A stretch of 64,000 bases of DNA from Sphingomonas adhaesiva (GTDB lineage Bacteria; Pseudomonadota; Alphaproteobacteria; Sphingomonadales; Sphingomonadaceae): the NCBI RefSeq assembly GCF_036946125.1, contig NZ_JAQIJT010000002.1, forward strand, positions 2,106,001 to 2,170,000, written 5' to 3'. Shown here one piece after another: positions 33,154 to 40,452 of this stretch. Both the position numbers and the translations under genes were made by a program. Each line of letters opens with the position of its first letter. Within the stretch, counting starts at the first letter, position 1. Under the pieces are notes generated by a model. That model ran no database searches. It had not been told where the DNA came from and saw only the letters and a program-made list of their open reading frames with translations.

Positions 33154-34197
33154 ATGGACAGTCGCAAGGTGATGATGCTGGTGGGGGCGCTGTTGGTGGC
33201 GGCCGTCACCGCCTTTGCCGCCCGCTCGCTGATCGCAGGCGCCGCCGCCCCGCAGGCGCAGGCCGCCGCCGCGACCCCTGCCCCCGTCGTGATCGACGGA
33301 CCGGAGGTGCTGGTCGCCACCCGCGCGCTGCCGGTCGGCACGATCCTGGACGCCACCGCGCTGAAGTTCCAGCCGTGGCCCAAGGAACTGGTCGAGAACG
33401 CCTATTTCCAGAAGCAGACGACCGATATGTCGAAGCTGCTCGGCACCGTCGTGCGCCTGCCGATCACCGCGGGGCAGCCGGTCACGCAGGGCGTGCTGGT
33501 GAAGCCCGGCGACCGCGGCTTCCTGGCCGCGGCCCTCGGGCCGGGGATGCGCGCGGTGACGGTGCCGGTGTCGGCGCAGACGTCGGTCGCGGGCTTCGTC
33601 TTCCCCGGCGATCACATCGACCTGCTGCTCACCCAGTCGGTCGGCGGCACCAACGACGGCCCCGCGCTGAAGGCGACCGAGACCGTGGTGCGCAACCTGC
33701 GCGTGCTGGCGACCGACCAGCGCACCAGCGACAACAAGGACGAGGCGGGCAACACGATCGTCCAGACCTTCTCCAACGTAACCGTGGAGGCGACGCCGCG
33801 CATCGCCGAGCAGATCGCGGTCGCGCAGACGATCGGCACGCTGTCGCTGTCGCTGCGCTCGATCGCGGACAATGCCTCCGAGCTGGAGCAGGCCATCGCC
33901 TCGGGCGCGGTCAGCGTCGGCGACGGCAAGGATCCGGGCGCCGAGAAGGCGATGCTGGCGAAGGCCTCCGCCATGCCGCAGGCGGGCAATTCCACCTATG
34001 TCGTCGGTGCCGACGTGTCGCGTTTCCAGCGCCGCACCGTGCCCGCGATGACCGACAACAACGCACCGGCCGCGATGGGCGCCGCGCCCGGCGCCGCGAT
34101 GGGGATCGCCGCCGCTCCCACCCGACCCGCCGGTCCGGTGGTGCGCATCGCGCGCGGCAACAACGTGACCGAGGTTCCGGTCGGAGGAAAGTTCTGA
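33154..34197 (+). CDS. cpaB: Flp pilus assembly protein CpaB (RcpC)
   Basis: A 347-aa periplasmic protein with an N-terminal anchor (MDSRKVMMLVGALLVAAVTA). A SAF/AFP-like domain follows (about 50-115, VLVATRALPVGTILDATALK and VRLPITAGQPVTQGVLV). The core has VTVPVSAQTSVAGFVFPGD and HIDLLLTQ. The C-terminus is Ala/Gly/Pro-rich, ending RIARGNNVTEVPVGGKF. It helps assemble the secretin in the periplasm. Its stop overlaps the cpaC start by one base (TGATG), so translation is coupled. Confidence 0.93.
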   Translation: MDSRKVMMLVGALLVAAVTAFAARSLIAGAAAPQAQAAAATPAPVVIDGPEVLVATRALPVGTILDATALKFQPWPKELVENAYFQKQTTDMSKLLGTVVRLPITAGQPVTQGVLVKPGDRGFLAAALGPGMRAVTVPVSAQTSVAGFVFPGDHIDLLLTQSVGGTNDGPALKATETVVRNLRVLATDQRTSDNKDEAGNTIVQTFSNVTVEATPRIAEQIAVAQTIGTLSLSLRSIADNASELEQAIASGAVSVGDGKDPGAEKAMLAKASAMPQAGNSTYVVGADVSRFQRRTVPAMTDNNAPAAMGAAPGAAMGIAAAPTRPAGPVVRIARGNNVTEVPVGGKF

Positions 34198-35759
34198 TGC
34201 GTATCTCGTCCACGATGGCGGTGTCGCTGGCAGCGCTGACGCTGTCCGCGACCTCGGCCTCCGCCCCGGCGCAGATGGCCCCGGAGACCGCAGCGGTCGC
34301 GGCGCCTTCCGGGCAGACGTTCCAGGTCGCGACCAACCGCGGTCGCCTCATCAAGCTGGCGCGCCCGATGAGCGACCTGTTCGTCGCCAATCCGGACATC
34401 GCCGATGTCCAGGTCCGCTCGCCCACATTGCTCTACGTCTTCGGCAAGAAGCCGGGCGAGACGACCGTCTCCGCCACCGCGAAGGGCGGCGCGGTGGTCT
34501 ATGCCAGCACGGTCCGGGTGGGGAACAACTTCGATTCGATCCAGCAGATGCTGAACCTGGCGCTGCCCGATGCGCAGATCGTCTCAACTCCGATGAACGG
34601 GCTGATCCTGCTGACCGGCACCGTCCACGGGCCGGAGGACGGCGCGGAGGCCGAGCGGCTGGTGAAGGCCTTCGTCGGCGAGGACGTGAAGGTGCTCAGC
34701 CGCCTGCGCACCGCGACCCCGCTGCAGGTCAACCTGCAGGTGAGGTTCGCGGAGGTCAGCCGTACCTTCCTGAAGAACATCGGTGCGAACCTCGCCTCGG
34801 TAGACGGCACCGGCGGGTTCCAGTTCGGACTGACGCGCGGTCGCGGCGGCGGCAGCCAGTATACGCCGGGCGGACCGCTCGGCGTCGGCTTCACCTCGGC
34901 ACCGGCGGGCGGCACCGTCGTGTCGCAGGGGACGTCGAACACGACGCTGGGCCTCGCGGGCAAGCTGCTCGGGCTGAACCTGCTGGGCGCGATCGATCTG
35001 GGCGAGACGATGGGTCAGGTGACGACGCTCGCCAATCCCAACCTGACCGCGCTGTCGGGCGAGACGGGCACGTTCCTGGCCGGTGGCGAGATCCCGGTGC
35101 CGATCGCGCAGGCGCTCGGCACCAATTCGATCGAGTACAAGCAGTTCGGCGTCAGCCTGGCCTATACGCCCACGGTGCTGTCGGACGGGCGCATCTCGCT
35201 GCGCGTCCGCCCGGAGGTATCGCAGCTGGATTACGCCAACGCGATCACGGTCAGCGGCGGGCGCGTCCCCGCGCTCACCACGCGCCGCGCGGAGACGACG
35301 GTCGAGCTGGGCTCGGGCCAGAGCTTCATGATCGCGGGGCTGATGCAGAACTCGCACAACAACAGCTACGACAAGACCCCCGGGCTGGGCGACGTTCCCG
35401 TACTGGGCGCGCTGTTCAAGTCGAATGCGTTCCAGCGCAACGAAACCGAGCTGGTCATCGTCATCACCCCGTATCTGGTGAAGCCGGTGAACGGGAACGA
35501 CATCCGCCTGCCGACCGACAATTACCGCCAGCCCGGCGACCTGGAACGCATCCTGCTCGGGCCGATCGACGACGGATCGCGCGGTGCCACCCGGCCGAAG
35601 CCGACGATGCAGGTGACGCAGCCCGCCGCGGCGCCCGCGGTCGGCGCGGTCGCCCCCGCGCCGCTCGCCCCGGTGCCGGCCGCACCCGCCGATCGCAAGG
35701 CGACCAGGGCCGCCGTCCGCAAGGGAGCCGCCCCGGCCCCCGGTTTCTCGATCAACTGA
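34197..35759 (+). CDS. cpaC: Flp pilus secretin CpaC (RcpA)
   Basis: A 520-aa outer-membrane secretin of type II/III secretion type. The signal peptide is about residues 1-23. A BON-like N-terminal domain (about 45-120, LFVANPDIADVQVRSPTLL) and an N1-type domain (VRFAEVSRTFLKNIGANL) lead to the secretin core. The core has ALSGETGTFLAGGEIPVPIA and SLAYTPTVLSDGRISLRVRP, then the final VPVLGALFKSNAFQRNETEL and VIVITPYLVKP. A Pro/Ala-rich tail follows (about 460-520). It forms the pore through which the pilus leaves the cell. Confidence 0.95.
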   Translation: MRISSTMAVSLAALTLSATSASAPAQMAPETAAVAAPSGQTFQVATNRGRLIKLARPMSDLFVANPDIADVQVRSPTLLYVFGKKPGETTVSATAKGGAVVYASTVRVGNNFDSIQQMLNLALPDAQIVSTPMNGLILLTGTVHGPEDGAEAERLVKAFVGEDVKVLSRLRTATPLQVNLQVRFAEVSRTFLKNIGANLASVDGTGGFQFGLTRGRGGGSQYTPGGPLGVGFTSAPAGGTVVSQGTSNTTLGLAGKLLGLNLLGAIDLGETMGQVTTLANPNLTALSGETGTFLAGGEIPVPIAQALGTNSIEYKQFGVSLAYTPTVLSDGRISLRVRPEVSQLDYANAITVSGGRVPALTTRRAETTVELGSGQSFMIAGLMQNSHNNSYDKTPGLGDVPVLGALFKSNAFQRNETELVIVITPYLVKPVNGNDIRLPTDNYRQPGDLERILLGPIDDGSRGATRPKPTMQVTQPAAAPAVGAVAPAPLAPVPAAPADRKATRAAVRKGAAPAPGFSIN

Positions 35760-35780
35760 CGCGCGCGAAGGTTCACGACC

Positions 35781-36437
35781 ATGACGCATCCCTCCTCCTT
35801 CCGGCGCCCGCTCCTGCTGGTCGCGCTCGCCGCCGCCCTCCCGCTCGGCGGGTGCGGTGCGGTCAACCGCGGAGTCGAATCGGTCAACCAGCCGGTCGTC
35901 ACCCGCACCGACTATGCCTTCGACGTGCAGGCCGGCCCCGGTGGCCTCGCCGCCGGAGAGGCGCAGCGGCTGCGCGGCTGGCTCGATGCGTTGCGGCTGG
36001 GCTATGGCGACAGCGTCGCGATCGACGATCCCGCCGGCACCGGCACCGCCGCCCGCGCCGACGTGGCGGCGGCGGCGGCGCGCTACGGCCTGCTGCTGGC
36101 GGGCGATACGCCCGTCACCGGCGCCCCGGTCGCGCCCGGCACGCTGCGCGTGGTGGTCAGCCGTTCGCGCGCCTCGGTACCCAGCTGTACCGACGGCCGC
36201 CGCAACGTGGAGCCCGCGTTCGAGCACAACAACACGACCGATTACGGCTGCGCGATCAACACCAACCTGGCGGCGATGATCGCCAATCCGGCCGATCTGG
36301 TGCGCGGTGCGTCGACCGACGGCAACTACGATGCGCAATGGGGCACCCGCGCGATCACCACACTGCGCGATGCCAAGCCGACCGGCGGCGGCGGCACCTC
36401 GCTCAAGGGTCAGTCCGAATCCACGGGGAGCAAGTGA
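35781..36437 (+). CDS. cpaD: Pilus assembly lipoprotein CpaD
   Basis: A 218-aa lipoprotein (signal MTHPSSFRRPLLLVALAAAL, lipobox PLGGC with Cys25). It has the CpaD family features: a 30-60 region with TDYAFDVQAGPGGLAAGEAQ, the central VVVSRSRASVPSC, and the conserved TDYGCAINTNLAAMIANPAD, then DLVRG. It acts as a pilotin-like partner of the secretin at the outer membrane. It lies between cpaC (21 bp) and cpaE (1 bp). Confidence 0.93.
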   Translation: MTHPSSFRRPLLLVALAAALPLGGCGAVNRGVESVNQPVVTRTDYAFDVQAGPGGLAAGEAQRLRGWLDALRLGYGDSVAIDDPAGTGTAARADVAAAAARYGLLLAGDTPVTGAPVAPGTLRVVVSRSRASVPSCTDGRRNVEPAFEHNNTTDYGCAINTNLAAMIANPADLVRGASTDGNYDAQWGTRAITTLRDAKPTGGGGTSLKGQSESTGSK

Positions 36438-36438
36438 C

Positions 36439-37710
36439 ATGAACGCGCCCTGGAAACCCGGCAGCACCGGCACGCGCACGCCGTTCCTCGCCTTCGCCTG
36501 CGACGACGCCTCCGTCGAGCAGCTGCGCCCGATCGCGGCCGAGCTCGGCTGGCCGGTCGACAACGTCTACAAGGGCGGCGTGCGCAACGCGGTGCAGACG
36601 CTGTCGGTGACGTCCAGCCCGCACGTGCTGTTCGTCGACCTCGCCGAATCGGGTGATCCGCTGGGCGACATCAACAGCCTGGCCGAGGTGTGCGAACCCG
36701 GCACGATCGTGATCGCCGCGGGGCAGGTCAACGACGTGCGGCTGTACCGCGACCTGCTGGCCAGCGGCATCCAGGACTATCTGCTCAAGCCGCTGGGCGC
36801 CGATGCGCTGCGCGATGCCTTCGCGCAGGCGCACAACGTGATGAACGCGCCCAAGGTGTCGGACATGGCGATGAACCGCCCGCATTGCGGCGTGGCGGTG
36901 ATCGGCACGCGCGGCGGCGCGGGCGCATCGACGCTGGCGACGTCGCTGGCATGGCTGATGAGCGAGCGCGGCAAGCGCACCACCGCGCTGCTCGACCTCG
37001 ACGTGCATTTCGGCACCGGCGCGCTCGCGCTCGACCTGGAGCCGGGCCGGGGGCTGACCGACGCGATCGAGAACCCCAGCCGCATCGACGGGCTGTTCAT
37101 CGAACGCGCGATGGTGAAGGCGTCGGAGAAACTGTCGGTGCTATCGGCCGAGGCGCCGATCAGCAATCCGATCGTGACCGACGGCGCCGCCTATCACCAG
37201 CTGCACGAGGAGATGCGCAACGCGTTCGAGTGCAGCGTGCTCGACCTGCCGCGCGCGATGCTGGTGCAGCACCCGCACCTGCTGTCAGACGTCAATGCGA
37301 TCGTGCTGGTGACCGAGCTGACGCTGGCCGCCGCGCGCGATACCATCCGCCTGCTGTCGTGGCTGCGCACGCACGCGCCGCAGGCCACGGTGACGCTGGC
37401 CGTCAATCGCATGCATCCCGGCGCACAAGCGGAGATCACGCGCAAGGATTTCGAGACCTCGATCGAGCGCAAGGTCGATGTCGCGATCCCGTTCGACCAG
37501 AAGCTGGCCGCGCAATCGGCGAAGCTGGGGAAGCCGCTGGCGGAGACCGGCAAGGTGTCCAAGACCGTGGCGCCGCTCGCGGATCTGGCGGACCGGCTGC
37601 TCAGCGCGGCCGACGACGGCGGCGACGGCGGTGCGACGGGCGCGCGCAAGGGCGCATCGCTCATGGCGCGCTTCACCGACCTGAAGGGGCTGGTGGCCCG
37701 GAAGAAATAG
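36439..37710 (+). CDS. cpaE: Pilus assembly ATPase-like localisation protein CpaE (TadZ)
   Basis: A 423-aa protein. The N-terminal half is a receiver-like domain (about 13-130; FLAFACDDASVEQLRP, SGIQDYLLKPLGADALRDAF). The C-terminal half is a ParA/MinD-type ATPase with a deviant Walker A in GTRGGAGASTLATSLAW (about 157-173). LLDLDVHFGTGALALDLEPG and VLDLPR follow. TadZ/CpaE marks the pole or pilus assembly site. The lysine of the deviant Walker box is not evident (GGAGAST in place of GGxGKT/S), a known trait of part of the family. In most loci cpaF follows; here tadB begins 40 bp later. Confidence 0.93.
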   Translation: MNAPWKPGSTGTRTPFLAFACDDASVEQLRPIAAELGWPVDNVYKGGVRNAVQTLSVTSSPHVLFVDLAESGDPLGDINSLAEVCEPGTIVIAAGQVNDVRLYRDLLASGIQDYLLKPLGADALRDAFAQAHNVMNAPKVSDMAMNRPHCGVAVIGTRGGAGASTLATSLAWLMSERGKRTTALLDLDVHFGTGALALDLEPGRGLTDAIENPSRIDGLFIERAMVKASEKLSVLSAEAPISNPIVTDGAAYHQLHEEMRNAFECSVLDLPRAMLVQHPHLLSDVNAIVLVTELTLAAARDTIRLLSWLRTHAPQATVTLAVNRMHPGAQAEITRKDFETSIERKVDVAIPFDQKLAAQSAKLGKPLAETGKVSKTVAPLADLADRLLSAADDGGDGGATGARKGASLMARFTDLKGLVARKK

Positions 37711-37750
37711 GCCCCCTTCCCCCTCTCCTCCTGCCGGACCGCCTCCTTCC

Positions 37751-38725
37751 ATGCCCATGCTCCCGCTCCTGCTGATCGCGCTCGGTGCCCTGATGGCGCT
37801 GGGCATGATCCTGTTCGCGCTCGCCGGCCCCTCGGCGCAGAAGGCGGGCACGCGTCGGCTGGCGGCGGTGCGCGAACGGCACACCGCGTCGCCCGGCAGC
37901 GCGATCGAGGCGCAGATGCGCCGCATCACGGGGCGCAGCGCGACCAAGGCCGATCTCGCGGCGATGCGGCTCCTGCCCAATGTCGAGCAGTTGCAGAAGC
38001 GGCTGAACATGACGGGCAAGGCATGGACGGTGGGCCAGTACGGCTTCGCCACCGTCGGCATCGCGCTGTTCGCCGCGGTCGCGCTAATGCTGAAGGGGGC
38101 GCCGCTGCTGCTCGCGCTGCTGCTCGGCCTCGCACTGGGCGCGGGCATCCCGCACGTGGTGGTGGGCAAGGTCATCAAGCGCCGCGTCGCGAAGTTCACC
38201 GCCAAATTCCCCGATGCGATCGAGCTGCTGGTCCGCGGCCTGCGCTCCGGCCTCCCGATCTCCGAGACGATGCAGGTGGTCGGCGCGGAAGTGCCCGGCC
38301 CGGTCGGCGAGGAATTCCGCTCGGTGTCGGACAAGATGAAGATCGGCCGCTCGATGGACGTCGCGCTTCAGGAGACCGCGGACCGCCTCGGCACGCCCGA
38401 ATTCCAGTTCTTCGTCATCACCATCGCGATCCAGCGCGAGACCGGCGGCAATCTGGCGGAGACGCTCCAGAACCTGGCCACCGTGCTGCGCCAGCGCGGT
38501 CAGATGAAGCTGAAGATCAAGGCGATGTCGTCCGAATCCAAGGCATCGGCCTATATCATCGGGGCGCTGCCGTTCATCGTCTTCGCGCTGATCTACATGA
38601 TAAACCCGCCCTACATGGCCGGCTTCTTCAGCGACGTGCGCCTGATGACGGTCGGCGGCGGCGGGTTCGTCTGGATGGGGATCGGCGCCTTCATCATGTC
38701 CAAGATGATCAGCTTCGAGATCTGA
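37751..38725 (+). CDS. tadB: Tad pilus platform protein TadB (type II secretion F family)
   Basis: A 324-aa inner-membrane platform protein. There is one N-terminal helix, two in the middle (about 97-145), and two at the C-terminus. The T2SSF domain (about 155-285) has FPDAIELLVRGLRSGLPISE, FVITIAIQRETGGNLAETLQ and LRQRGQMKLKIKAMSSESKA. It anchors the assembly motor. No gene for that motor (cpaF/tadA) lies immediately upstream as it usually does. tadC follows after 3 bp. Confidence 0.93.
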   Translation: MPMLPLLLIALGALMALGMILFALAGPSAQKAGTRRLAAVRERHTASPGSAIEAQMRRITGRSATKADLAAMRLLPNVEQLQKRLNMTGKAWTVGQYGFATVGIALFAAVALMLKGAPLLLALLLGLALGAGIPHVVVGKVIKRRVAKFTAKFPDAIELLVRGLRSGLPISETMQVVGAEVPGPVGEEFRSVSDKMKIGRSMDVALQETADRLGTPEFQFFVITIAIQRETGGNLAETLQNLATVLRQRGQMKLKIKAMSSESKASAYIIGALPFIVFALIYMINPPYMAGFFSDVRLMTVGGGGFVWMGIGAFIMSKMISFEI

Positions 38726-38728
38726 CCC

Positions 38729-39730
38729 ATGGAACCCGCACGCGCCACCTTCATGGGATTCGACGTCGTCACGCTGGCGACCATGCTGTCGGGCATCGCC
38801 GCCGCGGCGGTGTTCCTGGCGATCTATGCCGCGCTCGGCGTGCGCGATCCGATGGCGCGCCGCGTCAAGGCGCTCAACGACCGGCGCGAGCAGCTGAAGG
38901 CGGGCATCACCGCCTCCACCAGCAAGCGCCGCGCGAAGCTGGTGCAGAAGAACGAGACCGCCGACCGGCTGCGCACGTTCCTGTCGTCGCTGCGCGTGCT
39001 GCAGGACGAGCAGGTGAAGGTCGCGCAGCTCAAGCTGCTCCAGGCCGGCATCCGCAAGAAGGAGTGGGCGGTCGCGGTCATCTTCGGCCGGCTGGTGATG
39101 CCCGTCGTCTTCGGCGGGCTGATGATCGTCTATGTCTATGCGATGGATTCCTTCCCCGACTGGAATCCGCTGAAGCGCTATGCGCTGGTCGCGGTGACGC
39201 TGGTCCTCTCCTACAAGTCGCCCGACCTGTACCTGAAGAACAAGATCAACAAGCGCAGCGATGCGATCCGCAAGGGGCTGCCCGACGCGCTCGACCTGCT
39301 GGTGATCTGCGCCGAGGCCGGCCTGACCGTCGACGCCGCGTTCCACCGCGTGTCGAAGGAGCTGGGGCGCGCCTATCCCGAACTGGGCGAGGAATTCGCG
39401 CTGACCGCGATCGAGCTCGGCTTCCTGACCGACCGGCGCCAGGCGTTCGAGAATCTCGCCACCCGCGTCGATCTGGACGCGGTGAAGGGCGTCGTCACGA
39501 CGATGATCCAGACCGAGAAATACGGCACCCCGCTCGCCAGCGCGCTGCGCGTGCTGTCGGCCGAATTCCGCAACGAGCGCATGATGCGCGCCGAGGAAAA
39601 GGCCGCGCGCCTGCCCGCGATCATGACGGTGCCGCTGATCCTGTTCATCCTGCCGGTGCTGTTCGTCGTCATCCTCGGCCCCGCGGCGTGCTCGATCAAC
39701 GACAGCTTCATCCAGGGCGGCCCGAAGTAA
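38729..39730 (+). CDS. tadC: Tad pilus platform protein TadC (type II secretion F family)
   Basis: A 333-aa partner of TadB. There are helices at about 15-35, 117-133 and 295-315. The T2SSF domain (about 182-310) has LPDALDLLVICAEAGLTVDA, TQIQ-like MIQTEKYGTPLASALRVLS and EKAARLPAIMTVPLILFILP. It is the last gene of the locus. Downstream TadD or TadE/F genes are missing. A GC-rich hairpin at 39745-39763 follows the stop. Confidence 0.93.
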   Translation: MEPARATFMGFDVVTLATMLSGIAAAAVFLAIYAALGVRDPMARRVKALNDRREQLKAGITASTSKRRAKLVQKNETADRLRTFLSSLRVLQDEQVKVAQLKLLQAGIRKKEWAVAVIFGRLVMPVVFGGLMIVYVYAMDSFPDWNPLKRYALVAVTLVLSYKSPDLYLKNKINKRSDAIRKGLPDALDLLVICAEAGLTVDAAFHRVSKELGRAYPELGEEFALTAIELGFLTDRRQAFENLATRVDLDAVKGVVTTMIQTEKYGTPLASALRVLSAEFRNERMMRAEEKAARLPAIMTVPLILFILPVLFVVILGPAACSINDSFIQGGPK

Positions 39731-39744
39731 CGTCGCCTCGCTGC

Positions 39745-39763
39745 GGCGGGGAACGGCCCCGCC
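39745..39763 (+). terminator. GC-rich hairpin after tadC
   Basis: GGCGGGG-AACGG-CCCCGCC, 7-bp stem, 14 bp after the tadC stop. No U-tract. Its last two bases are shared with the next hairpin (39762-39794), so the two structures compete. Confidence 0.5.
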
Positions 39764-39794
39764 CTCCTGTCGTTGAGACGGCGTAACAGGAGGG
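39762..39794 (+). promoter_or_regulatory. Hairpin that buries the ribosome site of the next gene
   Basis: CCCTCCTGT (39762-39770) pairs perfectly with ACAGGAGGG (39786-39794). The latter is an ideal Shine-Dalgarno sequence 7 nt before the ATG at 39802. The loop can form a small CGT-TGAG-ACG stem. If the mRNA spans both arms, initiation would be blocked until the hairpin opens. Confidence 0.6.
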
Positions 39795-39801
39795 TCGCAC
39801 A

Positions 39802-40119
39802 ATGCTGTTCACCACGCCGACGCAATATATCGCGGTGGCGATCGCGCTGATCGCGGGCTGGCTGTTCGGGCTGGCGAGCCACCCCGGCGGCAAGAAGTGG
39901 AAGGCGCGCTACGCCGCCGAGCGCGACGCGCACGCCGCCACCAGCAAGCGCGTCGCCGAGCTGGAACGCGAGAATGCGCGGCTGGTGAAGGAGCGCCCCG
40001 TCGTCGAGGAGCGCGTGGTGGAACGCCCGGTGGTGGGCGACCGCGTGGTCCACGACGACCACGTCACCGCGCGGTCCGCCGCGGAGCCGGCGCACCGGAG
40101 CGATCGCTCGCCGATCTGA
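39802..40119 (+). CDS. Small membrane-anchored coiled-coil protein, function unknown
   Basis: A 105-aa protein. One N-terminal helix (about 8-26, QYIAVAIALIAGWLFGLASH) is followed by a basic flank (GGKKWKARY). A charged coiled coil (about 38-66, ERDAHAATSKRVAELEREN) comes next, then Val/Glu/Arg dyads (ERPVVEERVVERPVVGDRVV). No family is recognised. It has an unusually strong Shine-Dalgarno (ACAGGAGGG) held in a hairpin. It lies between the pilus locus and the convergent chemotaxis operon, so a role in either is possible but unproven. Confidence 0.7.
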   Translation: MLFTTPTQYIAVAIALIAGWLFGLASHPGGKKWKARYAAERDAHAATSKRVAELERENARLVKERPVVEERVVERPVVGDRVVHDDHVTARSAAEPAHRSDRSPI

Positions 40120-40179
40120 TCCGGCCGGTAGCACCGCCGCCGCATCAGCTCGAAAACCCTTCGTTCCCCGAAGACGGGT

Positions 40180-40290
40180 CCTTTGCAAAGGTCCCGCGAA
40201 GGCCGGGGCCCGGTTGGGGCGCCTCACGGCATGTCGCGAGCGCGCCGGTGCTGGGCCCGGCCTCCGCCGGGGCGGGGCAAACAGGCTTTG
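40180..40290. repeat. REPIN-related fragments between the small membrane gene and the chemotaxis operon
   Basis: TTTGCAAAGGTCCCGCGAAG, then GCCGGGGCCCGG, matches the outer flank of copy A. Further on GGGCCCGGCCTCCGCCGGGG and CAAACAGGCTTTGC resemble scrambled ends. No central hairpin pair remains. The rest of 40120-40452 shows no gene. Confidence 0.55.
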
Positions 40291-40452
40291 CGGCGCTATC
40301 GTGAGGGCGGGCATTCAGTGGCGCTGGTCTGTCGGGATCAAACCCCTCGCCGCGCGGATTACGGAGCCATCCGGGAGCGTCGCACGCCGGGCCCCGGATC
40401 GCGTCGCCCCGCCCGCGATGACGGGCGAGACGACGCCGGACGATTCAGCCCG

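Noticed and set aside
36900..36960. CpaE as an inactivated ATPase because the Walker lysine is missing
   Set aside because: The deviant GGAGAST box occurs in a recognised part of the TadZ/CpaE family, so it is not evidence of a damaged gene.
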